A stretch of DNA of 64,000 nucleotides from Neocallimastix lanati (nom. inval.). Its lineage: Eukaryota > Neocallimastigomycota > Neocallimastigomycetes > Neocallimastigales > Neocallimastigaceae. The notes beneath the pieces are model-generated. The model was not told the origin of the DNA. It did not search any database and was given only the letters and a program-made list of their open reading frames with translations. The stretch spans positions 724,001-788,000 of the forward strand of contig JACVTC010000033.1 of assembly GCA_016946835.1 (NCBI GenBank), given 5' to 3'. The stretch's first letter is position 1. Each line of letters opens with the position of its first letter. The position numbers were made by a program, and so were the translations under genes. This document shows, in pieces, positions 22,183 to 33,604 of the stretch.

Positions 22183-24786
22183 TTATTATTATTATTATTA
22201 TTATTATTTATATATATTATATTATTATTATTTTAAGTGTATTCATAATTATATTTTTTTGATTTTCGCTCTGTACAAACCACATTTTTTTTAAAATAAA
22301 AGGATAATCTAATAAAAATACACAAAGTTAAAATAAATAGAAATAAAGTTTGTATTCTTTTAATGAATAATTTTAATAATTTCCTCAAAAAGTCATTTGA
22401 TCAACCAATTATAATGATTAATGGAGTAATTTGATTTATTTATTTTTATATTTAAATGAATTTAATAATTTTTAAACTTTTTCTTATATTTTAATTTTTA
22501 ATTTAATTATTTTTTAATTTTTCAATTTTTAATTTCTATTGTTCATTCTGTATAACCTTCATTTAGTGTATAAAATAAATAAGTAAATAAATAAATAAAT
22601 AAAAGTTTAGTTAACAAATTTTATGATTTTTTCTTTATATATAATATATATAATATATTTTTAAGAATATATATATTATAATTTATTAAATGCGAAACTA
22701 AGATATTCTTAATTAGTTAATAAAATTAGGAGTTTTTTTTTATTCATTTTTTTTTTTTTAAGTAAATGAAATAAAAAATTATTGAATAGAATTTTTTTTT
22801 TGGAGTTTTGTTTATTTAATTTTTTTTTGTTTTTGGTTTATGTTCTTAATGTTCTTATAAAATTTAAAAAAGAGTTTTATTAATATCAAAAAATTATACA
22901 TTCATAATAACTATGTATACTATTCAATCTATCCAACAATACCAATAAAAATATTTTATACATTCAAACTTTTATTTTAAATAAAAAAAATTACTATTAA
23001 ATATTTTTTATTTTATTTTATTTTATTTTAAATTTTATTCTAAATTTAATTTTATTTTATTTTAACTTTTATTTTATTTTAACTTTTATTTTATTTTAAA
23101 TTTTATTTTAAATTTAATTTTATTTTATTTTGATTTTTTTTAATTGATAGGGTGACAAAAAACTTTTTCATTTATTCAGATTTTATCGTGTAACATATAT
23201 TAAATATATAAAGTTAAATATATAATATATAATATATATTAAATTTTATATATTCAAATACATTTTTATATTTATAAAGTATATATATTATTTTTTTTTA
23301 TTTTTAAATTATAATAATACCAAGAAAAATAATTTAAAAATGTATAAATGTATATATATATAAATATATAATTATAATTATTTAATATAATTATTATTTA
23401 CATCTTTAATTTTATGTAATTTATTATTACTAATAATTAATAATAATATAAGAAATATGATGTTATTAAAAGAGATTATTAATGAATAGAAATAGAACTG
23501 TGATAGTAATAAATAAGAAGTGATTCTATAAATATGAAAAAGACTGAACAAAAAATAAATAAAATAAAGAACAAAAAATAAAATTTAATTAACTAATAAT
23601 AATTAATATCTAACTTTTTTTAAAAGTGTTCTATCAATATATTATTATTTTTAAATGATATTTAATGTAATATAATGAAAGGCAACAAAATAATTATAAT
23701 CATTATCAATTATATAAGACAAAGGAATAAATGACTTTTAAATTCCATGGAATGTTTTTTTTTTTTTTGTATAAATGATTTATTAATTTATTTGTTAATA
23801 AATAAAAAATTCATTAAACATATAAAAAAAAATTTTTTTTTATGTTACCTGAATGAAAATCTTAATAATAAAAATGATTTAGATTATTATCTTTACTATA
23901 TATTATAAATAAAAAAAAAAAAAAAAGAATGAAAAAGTTGTATATAAATTAATAATGTTCATATATATTAAAGAAAATTTGAAAAACTCAAATTTATAAA
24001 GTTTCTTTTATAATGTTTTATTATGTAATAATTTGTAAAACTATAAAATATTTATAATATATTTAATGTACTATTTATAGATTTAATACATAAATAATCT
24101 TTATAAATTATTTAAAGATAGTTATATATTAAATTTATAAATTAAAAGTTAAAACATATATAACTTTTTTAAATATTAAACTTTAATTAATATTTAATTA
24201 AAAAAATTTATACCTAATAAAATTACCAAAATTTTCAAATAATAAATAAAATAGGAAATAAAAATATTAAAAATTATTACAAAAGATAATTTAATTTATT
24301 TAGTTAATTAAAAAAAAAAATTGTGTCCATTAATTAAAATTTTATAATATGTATAAATAATGAAAATATAACTTTATTTTTTTTTATTTCAATTTTTTTT
24401 TTTTTTTAAATTAAATTTTTAATGATAAATAATATAAATAAATATAAAAATAATGTAGAAAAATTATTTAAAAAATTATTTATAAAATTTAAATAAAAAC
24501 AAAAAAAAAAAAAGTAATAAAAGAAGTAAATTAAAGAAAAATAAAGAAGATTTTATATATATATATAAATGTTATGCAAATATTTTAAAATATTATTTCA
24601 CAAGAAATTATATAATTAATGAAATTTTTTTTTATTAAAAATATTAATAATATATTATTGAAAATTTTAGTTTTACTTTTCTTTATATATAAACATATAT
24701 AGGTATAAATTTCATTTTATATTATTATTTTTCATTTTTATTTTTTTTTTTTCATTTTTTTTTATATAATTTGAAATAGAATAAAA
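20534..24786. other. Long non-coding AT-rich stretch
   Basis: No gene. T or A tracts at 21418-21443 and 21915-21939, an AAT/ATT microsatellite at 22099, and TTTTATTTTATT repeats at 23008-23130. The last few hundred bases (T-rich, then TTTGAAATAGAATAAAA) are the leader of the 24787 gene. Confidence 0.6.
22099..22208. repeat. AAT/ATT microsatellite forming an inverted repeat
   Basis: A long (AAT)n array runs directly into (ATT)n near 22182, so the two halves are inverse complements, with arms of roughly 25-30 bases. It could extrude as a cruciform and be unstable. Confidence 0.85.
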
Positions 24787-26151
24787 ATGAATAATAATTT
24801 TAAATTAATAGAAAGAAACAATCAAAAATTTTATTGCTTTGAAAGTGGTTGTTGCATTTATAAAACAAGTTATTGTAAATATTATAAAGATAAAAATATT
24901 TATTATGACGGTAAAGCATTAGATACTTTTGTAGATAATTGGTCAAATGAATTGACTAAATCATATAAAGCTGGTACTTTTAATAATGAATTTAACAAAT
25001 ATAATAAAATAGATTATAAAAATAATAATAATTTTGACTATGGTTATCGTTACTTCAACAAAAATATCCCTTATACTAATAACATAAACAAATTTCCAAA
25101 CAATAATAATGAAGAAAGGAATACTAATGATTTTTCAATAAATAAGGAGAATACATCGGAAAAAAATAAAAACTCAAGTAAGGATAAAAGTAATGATAAA
25201 AATAATGATGATAAAAACAATAATGATAAAAACAATAATGATAAAAATAATAATGATAAAAATAATAATGATAATATTACTTCGATAAGTGAGAATAAGG
25301 ATAGTAATAGTAAAAGTTCAGACATTTCATCAAATAATGATTCTTTACTTTTAAGTATTAATACTAATGAACCTGTAGATGGATTACAGAGTAATTCAAA
25401 TAATCATATAAGTAATGATAAAAATATACTACCGTTTGAAGCATCCAACGATAAAAATATAATTTCCAAATTACGTATTCCATATATTATGATTATAGGA
25501 ACAACAGTATTAGCTCTCGCTTTAACTGCATTTATAATTGTGAAAAAATATAAAAAGAAAAATAATAATAAATTTTACAGAATGAAAGAAACAGAAGATG
25601 ATGATGAAAATAATTTTAACTATTCATTACTTGCCTTTAATGGTGACTTTAAGGAACCTCTGGAATCTTGTGAAGAGTATTTAAATTCCTTGAGTCGTTT
25701 AAGATATAAAGATCCAACTGATTCCATTTATAATTCTCAAAATCCATATAAAAAATTTAGCTATTTTAAGTATTCTCCAGTACTTGCCCCATCTTCTGTA
25801 CACTCAATAAGTAATTCTTCCATGCAAAATGTTTATAGATTACAACCGTTTATGATTGATCCTCAATTTGAAAATTCAATTACCGGATCTGATCAAGTCA
25901 ATCGTTCTTATTCTGCAAAATATTCTTATAATAAATCTTATCGTGAATCCCGTGATACTGTAACAGAAATAGGAACACCTTCCTTGAAAACACAAATTTC
26001 TTCTGAAAATACCCCCTTTATAAGAAATGATAGTTTTATAAGTAGTACCTCATCTCAATCCAATGATGTACCCATGAATTTAAGTATAGTCAATTTATTG
26101 TATAATCCAGATCAAACCAATATAAGTGTACCAAATGAAGAAAAACATTAA
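24787..26151 (+). CDS. Single-pass membrane protein, local family member 3
   Basis: 454 residues, one exon, function unknown; the clearest example of the family layout. N-terminal module FYCFESGCCIYKTSYC (C17, C22, C23, C30). The stalk is Asn-rich, with five-residue repeats of the DKNNN type at about 140-160 coded by 15-base repeats. Transmembrane helix about 231-252 (IPYIMIIGTTVLALALTAFI), then KKYKKKNNN. Cytosolic tail: box at 290-310 (EPLESCEEYLNSLSRLRYK, then DP), FSYFKYSPVLAPS, a Tyr/Ser/Arg-rich segment, and the C-terminal pair NTPFIRNDSFISS and VPMNLSIVN. The many Ser/Tyr in the tail suit phosphorylation, which is inference. The start ATG is followed within 17 residues by the module, as in the relatives. 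Confidence 0.92.
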   Translation: MNNNFKLIERNNQKFYCFESGCCIYKTSYCKYYKDKNIYYDGKALDTFVDNWSNELTKSYKAGTFNNEFNKYNKIDYKNNNNFDYGYRYFNKNIPYTNNINKFPNNNNEERNTNDFSINKENTSEKNKNSSKDKSNDKNNDDKNNNDKNNNDKNNNDKNNNDNITSISENKDSNSKSSDISSNNDSLLLSINTNEPVDGLQSNSNNHISNDKNILPFEASNDKNIISKLRIPYIMIIGTTVLALALTAFIIVKKYKKKNNNKFYRMKETEDDDENNFNYSLLAFNGDFKEPLESCEEYLNSLSRLRYKDPTDSIYNSQNPYKKFSYFKYSPVLAPSSVHSISNSSMQNVYRLQPFMIDPQFENSITGSDQVNRSYSAKYSYNKSYRESRDTVTEIGTPSLKTQISSENTPFIRNDSFISSTSSQSNDVPMNLSIVNLLYNPDQTNISVPNEEKH

Positions 26152-26921
26152 TTTTAAAATAAATAAATATAAAAATAAATATAAAATTTTAAAACAACAG
26201 CAACATCAATAATAATAATAACAAAAAAAAGAAAAAAAAATAAATATATATATAATAAGGGAAAAAATAAATATTAGAGTAAACATATATTATATATAAT
26301 AATTTAATGTTTATAATAATACCCTTTTGTTTATTAATTATTATTTTTCATATATATATAAAGTAGATTGAATGTTCATTATAATACTTCTTTCATTAAT
26401 GATTTATTGTTTTATTTTTTTTTTAATACTTCAGGTATTAAATTGATACTTTATTATTAAAAAAATAAAAAAGTTTTTTAATTTTTACTTTCGAATGTGT
26501 ATATATTTCTTTAATTATTATAAATTAAAAGTGATATTAAAGTAATATAGAAATAAAATAAAAATAATATTAAAATAATATTAAAATAATATAAAAATAG
26601 GCACAAATATAATATTTATTACTATTATATATAATTAATAAATATAAATCTTAAATTAATATTAAATATTTTTTTTTTTTCTATGAGAATGTTTATATGA
26701 TATATTTTTTATTATTTTTATATAATATACATATTTATATAATGTATTTATTTATTTACTTTTTTTTTTCAAAGTTATATATATAATGTATATATATATA
26801 TTTTTTTTTTAGTTTAAAAAAAGAAATATATATTTTTATTAATGAAGTTAACGTTCAATATTATTTTTTTTAAAGTCTTTTTAAACTTAATATTTATTAT
26901 ATTAACCATTATAGTAAAATG

Positions 26922-26953
<32 letters not shown>

Positions 26954-27979
26954 AAATAAAAAATAATAAAAATAAATTAAAATAAAATAAAAAATCGATA
27001 GAAATTTATAATTCATTCAAATTTCTTCTATATATCTATATATATCTTTTTGATATATTAAAATAAATAAATAAATAATTAACTATCCCTAACTAACTAC
27101 TTATATTAATAGATGATTAAAATATATAAATAAAAATTTTATATTATTAAAATTATTATTCTAATATAAATAAAGTGTAAAAAAAGACAAAATTATTACA
27201 ATTTATTTAAAATTTTAAAATTTTTATTTTCATTATTTCTTAAATATAACTTGAAAAAATAATATTTTCATCAATTATTAGTATTATAATTATGTTATTT
27301 ATTTATTATATTAGTTTTATGAGTCATCATGTTATATATTATTTATATTATTTTATAAAATTATAATATATGGTTATAAAAACAAAAAAACAAAAAAAAA
27401 AAAAAAAACTATTTTGTAAGTTTTTAAAATAGTTTTTCTTTTTTTTTTTTTTTTATATTATTTATTATTTTATATAAATATATTGGAATGTTAATTTAAA
27501 TAATATTCTTATAAAAGTATCTTGTATTAAAAAAAGTATTCTCTAAATTTTCTAATAAAATTTAGATTAGCTAGGAGCTTTGTTGAATGAATTAATTACT
27601 TTATATTAATTATAAATTTTTATATTTTATTAAATGCTTCTAATTAATTTAAAAGTATTATAATATTAATTATTTAATTTATATTAAAAATTGAATTAGA
27701 GAATTCATTAAAGCAAAAAAATTTATTCATTGTTCATAATTTCCTTGATTTATCCAACCTTTACAAAAATAGTTCGTTAAGAATTGTGATATACAAAAGA
27801 ACATTTTATATCTGAAAACTGATCAAGCCAAAAATTGATATTTTTTATTAATAAAATACAATTTTTTTTTTTATTTTTTTCTTTCTTTTTTTTTTTTTTT
27901 TGAAATATATTATTTATTACTATTATTAATTTTTATTAAATAACCAACTGAAAAAGCCTTTTTTATTTGTATATTTTTC

Positions 27980-28011
<32 letters not shown>

Positions 28012-28182
28012 TTGATATATTTAGTTAATATTGAATTAATACATATATATATATATATTAATATTTTATTAATAAAGTAAAACAGATAAAAAAATTATAT
28101 ATTTAACAAAATAATAAAAAAGAGTATATATTAATATTTTTATTAAATTGATAAATTTTAATATAATAAGATATTTTTAATT
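26152..28182. other. Non-coding AT-rich stretch
   Basis: 3' flanks of the 24787 gene and of the convergent Hsp70 gene at 28183. It holds a poly-A run at 26922-26950, T runs at 27882-27900 and 27981-28003, and nothing that could encode an Hsp70 EEVD tail that I can see. Confidence 0.55.
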
Positions 28183-30084
28183 TTAATTTTTTTTTTTTTT
28201 TTTTTTTTTTTTTATATTATAATATAATAACTTACTCATAATAGGATCAGCCATATTCTTCAATTCTAATTTAATCTTCTCATATTCCGCTTGTTTCACA
28301 TTTTGATGAGTATTAATCCATACAAGGGTTGATTTAACTTTTTCTAATAATTTATTATAATCATTTAATGGTATTTTAGATTTTTTATTTTGATCATTAA
28401 GTGAAGTCTGAAGATCAGAAGTATAGGTTTTAAGATCATATCTAGAATGTATTCTTGCTACTTCAATTTCATCTTCTTCTTTATATTTTTCTGCATCGCT
28501 AATGATTTGTTCTTTTTCTTCTTGTAGTAATCTATTTTCAGTATAATCAATCTTAATTGCACTATATTTTCCGGTAGAGGAATTTACAGCAGAAACATTT
28601 AATATTCCATTTTCATCAATGTTAATAGTTACGTTAATTTTTGGAACACCACGACGTGCTGGTGGAATATCAGTAAGAGTAAAATTACCTAACAAATTAT
28701 TTCCTTTGACAAGGGATCGTTCTCCTTCATAAATTTTAAAACATACTTCTGGTTGGTTATCTGTTATGGTAGTATAAGTTTGTGTCACCTCGGTTGGTAT
28801 TGGTGTATTACGTTTTATGAAGAAATTCATTATTTCTCCTATTTCAGCAACACCCAAAGAAAAAGGAGTGATATCTTGTATTATTATATCGTTGATTATA
28901 TCTGATCTCATTCCTGAAAGAAAGCCAGAAAGAATTGTTGCTCCCCGAGCTACTATTTCGTCAGGATTAATATTTTTATTTAATGATTTACCATCAAAAT
29001 ATTCTGATATTAAAGATTGAATTTTTGGAATTCGAGAAGAACCTCCTGCTAATACTATTTCTTTAATATCTGATTTGGATATACCAGAATCCTTAATTAC
29101 ATTTTCAATAGGTTTAATAACTCTTTTAAATAAATCCTTATTTAATTCTTCGAATTTCTTTCGAGTAATACTAGATTCGAAATCAATATTATTATGTAAT
29201 GAATCAATGGAAAGTTTTGCTACTTTTGAGGTAGACAATTTACGTTTTATACGTTCACATGCTGCTTTTAAACGACGCATTGCTTTTGAATTTGTGGTGA
29301 GATCTACGTTATATTTCATTTTAAATTCATTTACAAAGTAATCTATTAATCTATTATCAAAATCTTCACCACCAAGATGAGTATCTCCTGAAGTGGCTTT
29401 AACCTCAAAAATTTTATCATTTATCGTTAAAAGAGAAACATCAAGTGTACCTCCTCCAATATCAATGACTATAATATTTGTATTATCTTCTGAATTTAAT
29501 TTATCGAAACCATAAGCAATAGCGGCGGCTGTAGGTTCATTTATAATACGTAAAACATTTAATCCAGCAATTTGACCAGCTTCTTTAGTAGCTTGACGTT
29601 GTGCAATATTAAAATAAGCAGGTACAGTGATAACAGCATCAGTTATTTCATTACCTATATATTCTTCAGCAATATTTTTCATTTCCTTGAGTATTATGGA
29701 AGAAATTTCTTCAGGACTAAAATCTTTAATTTCATTATTATAATTCACTCTAATATAAGGTTTTCCATTATTTTTTTCAATCACTTTAAAAGGCCAATGT
29801 TTTATATCGGATTGGAGTACTTTATCATTAAAATTACGACCTATTATACGTTTAACATCAAAAATAGTATTTTCAGGATCAATATTAGAATAATTAAAAG
29901 ACTCCTCACCAATTAATAATTCATCTTTATTAAAAGAAACACAAGAAGGTGTTGTACGATTTCCATAATTATTTGCAATAATTTCTACTTGATAGTTTCC
30001 CAAATCATCTACACTACTACAAATACCTACACAAGAATAAGTAGTTCCTAAATCAATTCCAATAACAGTAGAACCTTCTGTCAT
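28183..30084 (-). CDS. Hsp70-family chaperone (cytosolic type, tail missing)
   Basis: ATP-dependent protein-folding chaperone, 633 residues. The ATPase domain is well kept: GIDLGTTYSCVG at about 9-20, DVKRIIGR, NEPTAAAIAYG, VIDIGGGTLDVS, HLGGEDFDNR and LAGGSSRIPKIQ. The linker reads DIIIQDITPFSLG. The substrate domain has KRNTPIPTEVTQTY and PPARRGVPKINVT, then a shortened helical lid. Cytosolic Hsp70s normally end in a Gly/Pro-rich segment and EEVD; here the protein stops after MADPIMSKLLYYNI and eight lysines coded by an A tract. The minus-strand sequence GTAAGT at 28235-28230 matches a 5' splice site, so a spliced alternative end is possible, but no downstream exon is visible. Divergent partner at 31480. 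Confidence 0.93.
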   Translation of the reverse strand: MTEGSTVIGIDLGTTYSCVGICSSVDDLGNYQVEIIANNYGNRTTPSCVSFNKDELLIGEESFNYSNIDPENTIFDVKRIIGRNFNDKVLQSDIKHWPFKVIEKNNGKPYIRVNYNNEIKDFSPEEISSIILKEMKNIAEEYIGNEITDAVITVPAYFNIAQRQATKEAGQIAGLNVLRIINEPTAAAIAYGFDKLNSEDNTNIIVIDIGGGTLDVSLLTINDKIFEVKATSGDTHLGGEDFDNRLIDYFVNEFKMKYNVDLTTNSKAMRRLKAACERIKRKLSTSKVAKLSIDSLHNNIDFESSITRKKFEELNKDLFKRVIKPIENVIKDSGISKSDIKEIVLAGGSSRIPKIQSLISEYFDGKSLNKNINPDEIVARGATILSGFLSGMRSDIINDIIIQDITPFSLGVAEIGEIMNFFIKRNTPIPTEVTQTYTTITDNQPEVCFKIYEGERSLVKGNNLLGNFTLTDIPPARRGVPKINVTINIDENGILNVSAVNSSTGKYSAIKIDYTENRLLQEEKEQIISDAEKYKEEDEIEVARIHSRYDLKTYTSDLQTSLNDQNKKSKIPLNDYNKLLEKVKSTLVWINTHQNVKQAEYEKIKLELKNMADPIMSKLLYYNIKKKKKKKKN

Positions 30085-30541
30085 TTTAAATCCTTTATTT
30101 TTATTATTATTATTATTATTATTTTTTATTAAATTTTCTATTAATTGATATTAAATATTATTATATTTATTTGTTTAATTTTTTTTTAATTATTAGTTAT
30201 TGAATAAAGTAAAAAAAAATATTTAATTACAATTATAAACGGTAATTTATATATAAATATTTATTATTATTTATTTTTAATAAAAAAAAAACAACTTTTA
30301 TAAAAAATTATTATTTATTTTTAATTATAAAAATAATTCAAAAAAATAAATAATTCAAAAAAATAAATAATTCAAAAAATTAAATAATTCAAAAAAATAA
30401 ATAATTCTTAAAAAAAAAAAAAAAAATCTTTTTATATTACTTATTAAAAAATTTAAGTCCAAATTTTTGTACAATATATAATAATAAATAATTATATTAA
30501 ATTTAAATTTATTAATATTATTGGAAAAAAAGCAAGCATTG

Positions 30542-30572
<31 letters not shown>

Positions 30573-30628
30573 TGGAAATTAAACTATAATTAAAAATTTT
30601 TTATATCCATTTTTAAAAATAATTTAGA

Positions 30629-30895
30629 CACACATAATGAGTACTCATCTTCCATTATGACCGTAACGGATATAACTGTTAAGTATAATATACTAGCGTA
30701 TTAGTACAGCATCACCCCTCCACACGTCGTTACATATCTGCTTGGGACTGTATTCCCTAATATTTTATTAAATAATAAATAATAAAAAAAATTATCTGCT
30801 TAAGCGAGAGCATACAGAAGTGTTATGACTACCTCAATAATCCTGCTTAAAGGGAGCTGGAACTAATGGCAGTACAAATTAGAAATAAAAAAAAA
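30629..30895 (+). mobile_element. SINE-like islands with A tail
   Basis: Two GC-richer islands separated by AT-rich sequence: about 30629-30757 and 30796-30895. The second contains GAAGTGTTATGACTACCTCA followed by ATAATCC, close to GAAGTGTGTGACTACCTCAA in the element at 8907, then GGGAGCTGGAACTAATGGC and an A-rich tail, the same 3' order as at 8907. The first island matches nothing else in the window. Membership of one SINE family is likely for the second island and unproven for the first. Confidence 0.5.
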
Positions 30896-31035
30896 AAAAA
30901 AAAAATTAATAATGAATAATGAATTAATATTATTTGTTTTACAAATTAGAAATAAAAAAAAAAAAAAAAAAAAAAAAAGACAAAAAAAAAAAAATAAAAA
31001 TTAATAATGAATAATGAATTAATATTATTTGTTTT
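30874..31035. repeat. Tandem duplication of a SINE tail and flank
   Basis: The unit ACAAATTAGAAATAAAA, poly-A, then TTAATAATGAATAATGAATT and ATATTATTTGTTTT occurs at 30874-30940 and again at 30941-31035, the second with a longer A run. Either slippage duplication or a 5'-truncated second insertion with a long target duplication. Confidence 0.8.
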
Positions 31036-31218
31036 AACAGAAGAAAAAAAAAAAAAAAATTATCCTTTCAATATGATTTGAGATTTTAATTTATATATAA
31101 ATGAATAAAAATTAATTTTTGATCAATAAAACAATAGATATTTATATATCTCTTTATAGTATTAATATATGTATCAATATATAAATATAAATAGATATAC
31201 TGATAATTAATAATTATA

Positions 31219-31268
<50 letters not shown>

Positions 31269-31479
31269 ATTATTATTATTAATTTAAAAAAAAACCTAAA
31301 TATAAAATATATAATTAAAATATTGTTTAATTTTTTTTTTTTTTTTTTAATATAAATATGAAAAAATTTTTATTTCCAAAAAAAACTGGACAAACATTTA
31401 AAAAATTTTACTATAAATAAAGTAAAAAAATATTTAAAAAAAAAAAAATTATATTTATGTACATAAATAATTAGTAAAA

Positions 31480-33336
31480 ATGGAAAAGAGTAGTAATGTT
31501 ATTATTGGTATCGATTTTGGTACCACAAATTCTTGTGTAAGTGTTTTCATAGATGGTAAATTAACTCTTATTCTTAATGATTATAATAATCCAATTACTC
31601 CATCATATGTTGCCTTTACAGATAATTGTCGATTAATTGGTGAAGAAGCAAAACGTAATTTCATTGTATATTATGAAAATACAGTTTATGATATAAAACG
31701 ATTATTTGGACGTAGTTATAACGAAATTAAATCCTATACAAAGCTATGGCCTTTCACAGTTATTAATAAATCGGGTAAACCATATATTAAAGTAAAATAT
31801 AAAAAGGAAATTAAAGAATTCTCTCCAGAAGAAATAGCTGCTATGATTATTGGTAATTTGAAAGAAAATATTGAAGAATACATTAACCAAGAAGTTTCAG
31901 ATGCTGTTATCACTGTCCCTGCATATTTTAATGATGCTCAACGTCAAGCTGTAAAGGATGCCGGAACTATTGCTGGTTTAAATGTTCTTCGTATTATTAA
32001 TGAACCAACAGCTGCAGCTATAGCCTACGGTTTTAAAAATAAATATAATACAAATAAAAATGTTTTAGTTTTTGATTTAGGGGGTGGTACTCTTGATGTT
32101 TCTATTTTAGCAATTCATGATGATACTTTTGAAGTAAAGGCCATTGCAGGTGACCCTGACCTCGGAGGAAGTGATTTTGATAACAATCTTACGATGTACT
32201 GTATTCAGGAGTTTAGAAGAAAATATAGAAATAGTTGTAAAACTGATATTATTACAAATAAAAAAGCTATTAGACGTTTAAAAGAAAAAGCAGAAAATGT
32301 AAAACATCTACTTTCAACTTCTGATAAAGCTACCTTTACAATCGAGAGTCTACATGAAGGAATCAGTTTTGAAATAGAAATTAGTAGAAGCCTTTTCGAA
32401 TCATTAAATGAAAATTTATTTTGTAAAACTTTTGTACCTGTTGAAAATGCCATTAAAGATTCTGGTTTATCTAAATCGGACATAGATGATATCATTTTTG
32501 TTGGTGGTTCCACTCGAATTCCAAGAATACAAGAAATAATTTCAGAATATTTTGATGGGAAAAAAATACATAAAAATATCAACCCAGATGAAGCTGTTGG
32601 TTTAGGGGCTGGAATATTTGCTCATTCTCTTGAGGAAAATACAGATACGGAACATAAGGAAAAGAAAAATCAAAATATTGTTGTCTGGGAACAACTGCCA
32701 CTTTCTTTAGGTACTGAAACTCATGGAGGAATTATGACCACTCTTATTAAACGTAATACAAGAATTCCGACCAGAGTAACAAAAGCATTTTCTACTGCTA
32801 CAGATAATCAAGAAAGCGTTTTAATTAAGGTTTTTGAAGGTGAACGTGATATTACTATATATAATAATTTGTTAGGCTATATCGAATTAGATAATATTCA
32901 AAAGGCAAAACGTAATATCCCTAAAATAAATGTTACTTTTGATATTGATGAAAACTGTATCTTAAATGTTTCGGTCGAAGAAGAAAGTACTGGTCTTTCT
33001 AAAAGAATAACTATTGTCAATGAAAAAAATAGATTATCAGAAGAAGATAAAAAACAAATGATTGCTGATTTTGAAAAGTATAAAGAAGAAGATAAACAAG
33101 AAAAGGAACGAATTAATCTACTGAATAATCTTGAAAGTTATATTTATTATGTTCAAGATTCAATTAGAAATAAAGAGTATTCACCTACGGCATCACAAAA
33201 GAATATAGATAAATTAAGAGAATATATTGATACCATGATTCAATGGATTAGTGATAATATGGGAGCAAGTAAAAAAGATATAATGAATAAAAGAGATATA
33301 ATTGAACAAATGGCAATTCCAATTTTAAATAAATAA
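31480..33336 (+). CDS. Divergent Hsp70-family chaperone
   Basis: 618 residues, single exon. ATPase motifs: GIDFGTTNSCVS at about 10-21, YDIKRLFGR, NEPTAAAIAYG, FDLGGGTLDVS and VGGSTRIPRIQ, so the catalytic and nucleotide-binding residues look present. Two differences stand out: the usual LGGEDFDN reads LGGSDFDN, and the hydrophobic interdomain linker (usually LLLLDVAPLSLG) reads NIVVWEQLPLSLG after a charged insertion ENTDTEHKEKKNQ. The substrate domain is kept (GGIMTTLIKRNTRIPT, KINVTFDIDENCILNVS). It ends at MAIPILNK, with no Gly-rich tail or EEVD. Clearly a paralogue of the 28183 gene but well diverged from it. Probably cytosolic; no signal or transit peptide. Confidence 0.93.
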   Translation: MEKSSNVIIGIDFGTTNSCVSVFIDGKLTLILNDYNNPITPSYVAFTDNCRLIGEEAKRNFIVYYENTVYDIKRLFGRSYNEIKSYTKLWPFTVINKSGKPYIKVKYKKEIKEFSPEEIAAMIIGNLKENIEEYINQEVSDAVITVPAYFNDAQRQAVKDAGTIAGLNVLRIINEPTAAAIAYGFKNKYNTNKNVLVFDLGGGTLDVSILAIHDDTFEVKAIAGDPDLGGSDFDNNLTMYCIQEFRRKYRNSCKTDIITNKKAIRRLKEKAENVKHLLSTSDKATFTIESLHEGISFEIEISRSLFESLNENLFCKTFVPVENAIKDSGLSKSDIDDIIFVGGSTRIPRIQEIISEYFDGKKIHKNINPDEAVGLGAGIFAHSLEENTDTEHKEKKNQNIVVWEQLPLSLGTETHGGIMTTLIKRNTRIPTRVTKAFSTATDNQESVLIKVFEGERDITIYNNLLGYIELDNIQKAKRNIPKINVTFDIDENCILNVSVEEESTGLSKRITIVNEKNRLSEEDKKQMIADFEKYKEEDKQEKERINLLNNLESYIYYVQDSIRNKEYSPTASQKNIDKLREYIDTMIQWISDNMGASKKDIMNKRDIIEQMAIPILNK

Positions 33337-33569
33337 AAATAAATAATAATAAATATCAATAATTGTAATACTAAAAAATAAATAAAGAAAGAAAAATAAA
33401 AATTAATTATTATCAATAATGTAATATACTTAAAAATAAATAAATAAATAAAATGTTTTATATTTTTAATATCTTTAAATATTATTTAAATATATTTTAT
33501 TAATTTGATGTCGTACTTTTTTTTTTTTAAAAAAAAAATTATTTATCTATTAATTTATTATATATTTTT

Positions 33570-33604
<35 letters not shown>

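Larger units (their letters stand above)
30085..31479. other. Divergent Hsp70 intergenic region
   Basis: Presumably contains both Hsp70 promoters. Visible content: (ATT)n at 30104-30124, AATTCAAAAAAATAAAT repeats at about 30336-30405, SINE-like islands at 30629-30895, a tandem duplication at 30874-31035 and an (ATT)n array at about 31218-31264. I see no clear nGAAnnTTCn heat-shock element cluster. Confidence 0.6.

Noticed and set aside
27900-28182. Missing EEVD exon of the Hsp70 gene
   Set aside because: Read on the minus strand downstream of the GTAAGT; only A/T-tract sequence was seen, nothing encoding a Gly-rich EEVD end.
30085-31479. Heat-shock elements between the Hsp70 genes
   Set aside because: Scattered TTC and GAA words exist but no ordered nTTCnnGAAnnTTCn cluster is visible.
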